Of a stretch of 5,701 nucleotides of DNA, positions 5,340 through 5,701 are shown in pieces (within the stretch, counting starts at the first letter, position 1; every line of letters begins with the position of its first letter). Under the pieces are notes generated by a model that worked only from the letters and a program-made list of their open reading frames with translations, did no database searches and had not been told where the DNA came from. The stretch spans positions 1 through 5,701 of the forward strand of contig JAMJQV010000240.1 of the NCBI GenBank assembly GCA_023554435.1, in the 5' to 3' direction. Source of the stretch: Gemmatimonadota bacterium (GTDB lineage: Bacteria; Gemmatimonadota; Gemmatimonadetes; Palauibacterales; Palauibacteraceae). The position numbers and the translations under genes were made by a program.

Positions 5340-5701
5340 GTGCGAGGGATACGGGTAGCGCGGAGGCACCACCGACGCCAGGAACTGGCCAACACGGTAA
5401 CCCACGGGTTCGGCACGCTGTGCGGCGTCGCAGCAACGGGAGTCCTGGTCACGCTCGCGGCAATCAAGGGCGACGTATTCCACATCGTCGGGGCGGCCGT
5501 CTTCGGGGCCACCCTCGTGCTACTCTACTCTGCCTCGACCCTCTATCACGCGGTCCCCAAGCGAAGCACAAAGGCGCGTCTGCGAGTCCTGGATCACTCG
5601 GCGATCTACCTTCTGATTGCCGGCACCTACACACCCTTCACGCTGGCGGGGGTAAGAGGAGGCTGGGGCTGGGCTCTGTTCGGCGTAATCTGGGGCCTGG
5701 C
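5340..5701 (+). CDS. Hemolysin III / PAQR-family membrane protein, N-terminal part
   Basis: Partial gene; about 120 residues are visible before the right edge. After a basic start (MRGIRVARRHHRRQ), the frame reads ELANTVTHGFGTL, the family's usual opening with a conserved histidine. It then has a first membrane helix (about 24-41), a second (about 46-64) running into SASTLYH (64-70) with the conserved Ser and His, then the signature LDHSAIYLLIAGTYTPFTL (84-102). Ser, Asp and His here correspond to the residues that form the zinc site in the adiponectin-receptor superfamily. Bacterial members are seven-helix inner-membrane proteins, possibly hydrolases of lipid amides; the haemolysin name is historical. 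The frame is closed upstream by a stop at 5313; GTG 5340 is the only good start, with GGGAG ten bases upstream, slightly far. It is divergent from the cytochrome gene. Confidence 0.88.
   Translation, partial: MRGIRVARRHHRRQELANTVTHGFGTLCGVAATGVLVTLAAIKGDVFHIVGAAVFGATLVLLYSASTLYHAVPKRSTKARLRVLDHSAIYLLIAGTYTPFTLAGVRGGWGWALFGVIWGL

Overview
The window is GC-rich, with good AGGAGG-type ribosome-binding sites and tightly packed genes. A lipobox-bearing c-type cytochrome points to a Gram-negative, respiring bacterium. The gene mix (a Rieske oxygenase of the quaternary-amine/choline type, an M20 peptidase of the carboxypeptidase G2 type, and a cytochrome with NPCAA repeats) would suit an environmental phylum such as Gemmatimonadota or a proteobacterium. 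That placement is an inference and cannot be settled from sequence alone. No tRNA, rRNA, insertion sequence, phage gene or CRISPR array was found.

Left part (minus strand, read right to left): a Rieske non-heme iron oxygenase (2476-1319), a small protein resembling the ribosome-hibernation (HPF/RaiA) fold (1273-992), an unrecognised 204-residue protein (861-247), and the first 46 residues of a TetR-family repressor that runs off the left edge (139-1). Directly upstream of tetR lies an unusually regular operator array: three 13-bp palindromes of the form TTAAC-N3-GTTAA, spaced exactly 14 bp apart, downstream of a TTGACG -35-like hexamer. This looks like an autoregulated promoter.

Middle part (plus strand): a flavin-reductase-like FMN-binding protein (2589-3197) and an M20 metallopeptidase (3203-4459) are separated by 5 nt and almost certainly co-transcribed. 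They are divergent from the Rieske oxygenase across a 112-bp intergenic region containing short inverted repeats. Together they look like a small catabolic module: amide hydrolysis, oxygenation or demethylation, and flavin chemistry. No dedicated ferredoxin or ferredoxin reductase is visible.

Right part: a monoheme cytochrome c lipoprotein (5164-4511, minus) has ten NPC motifs, mostly spaced five residues apart, in two blocks flanking a CSTCH heme site. It converges with the M20 gene. Divergent from it, beyond a perfect 13-bp-stem hairpin, a hemolysin III/PAQR-family membrane protein starts at about 5340 and runs off the right edge.

The least ordinary items are the TetR operator array and the NPC-repeat cytochrome. 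The rest is mostly recognisable metabolic and regulatory content.
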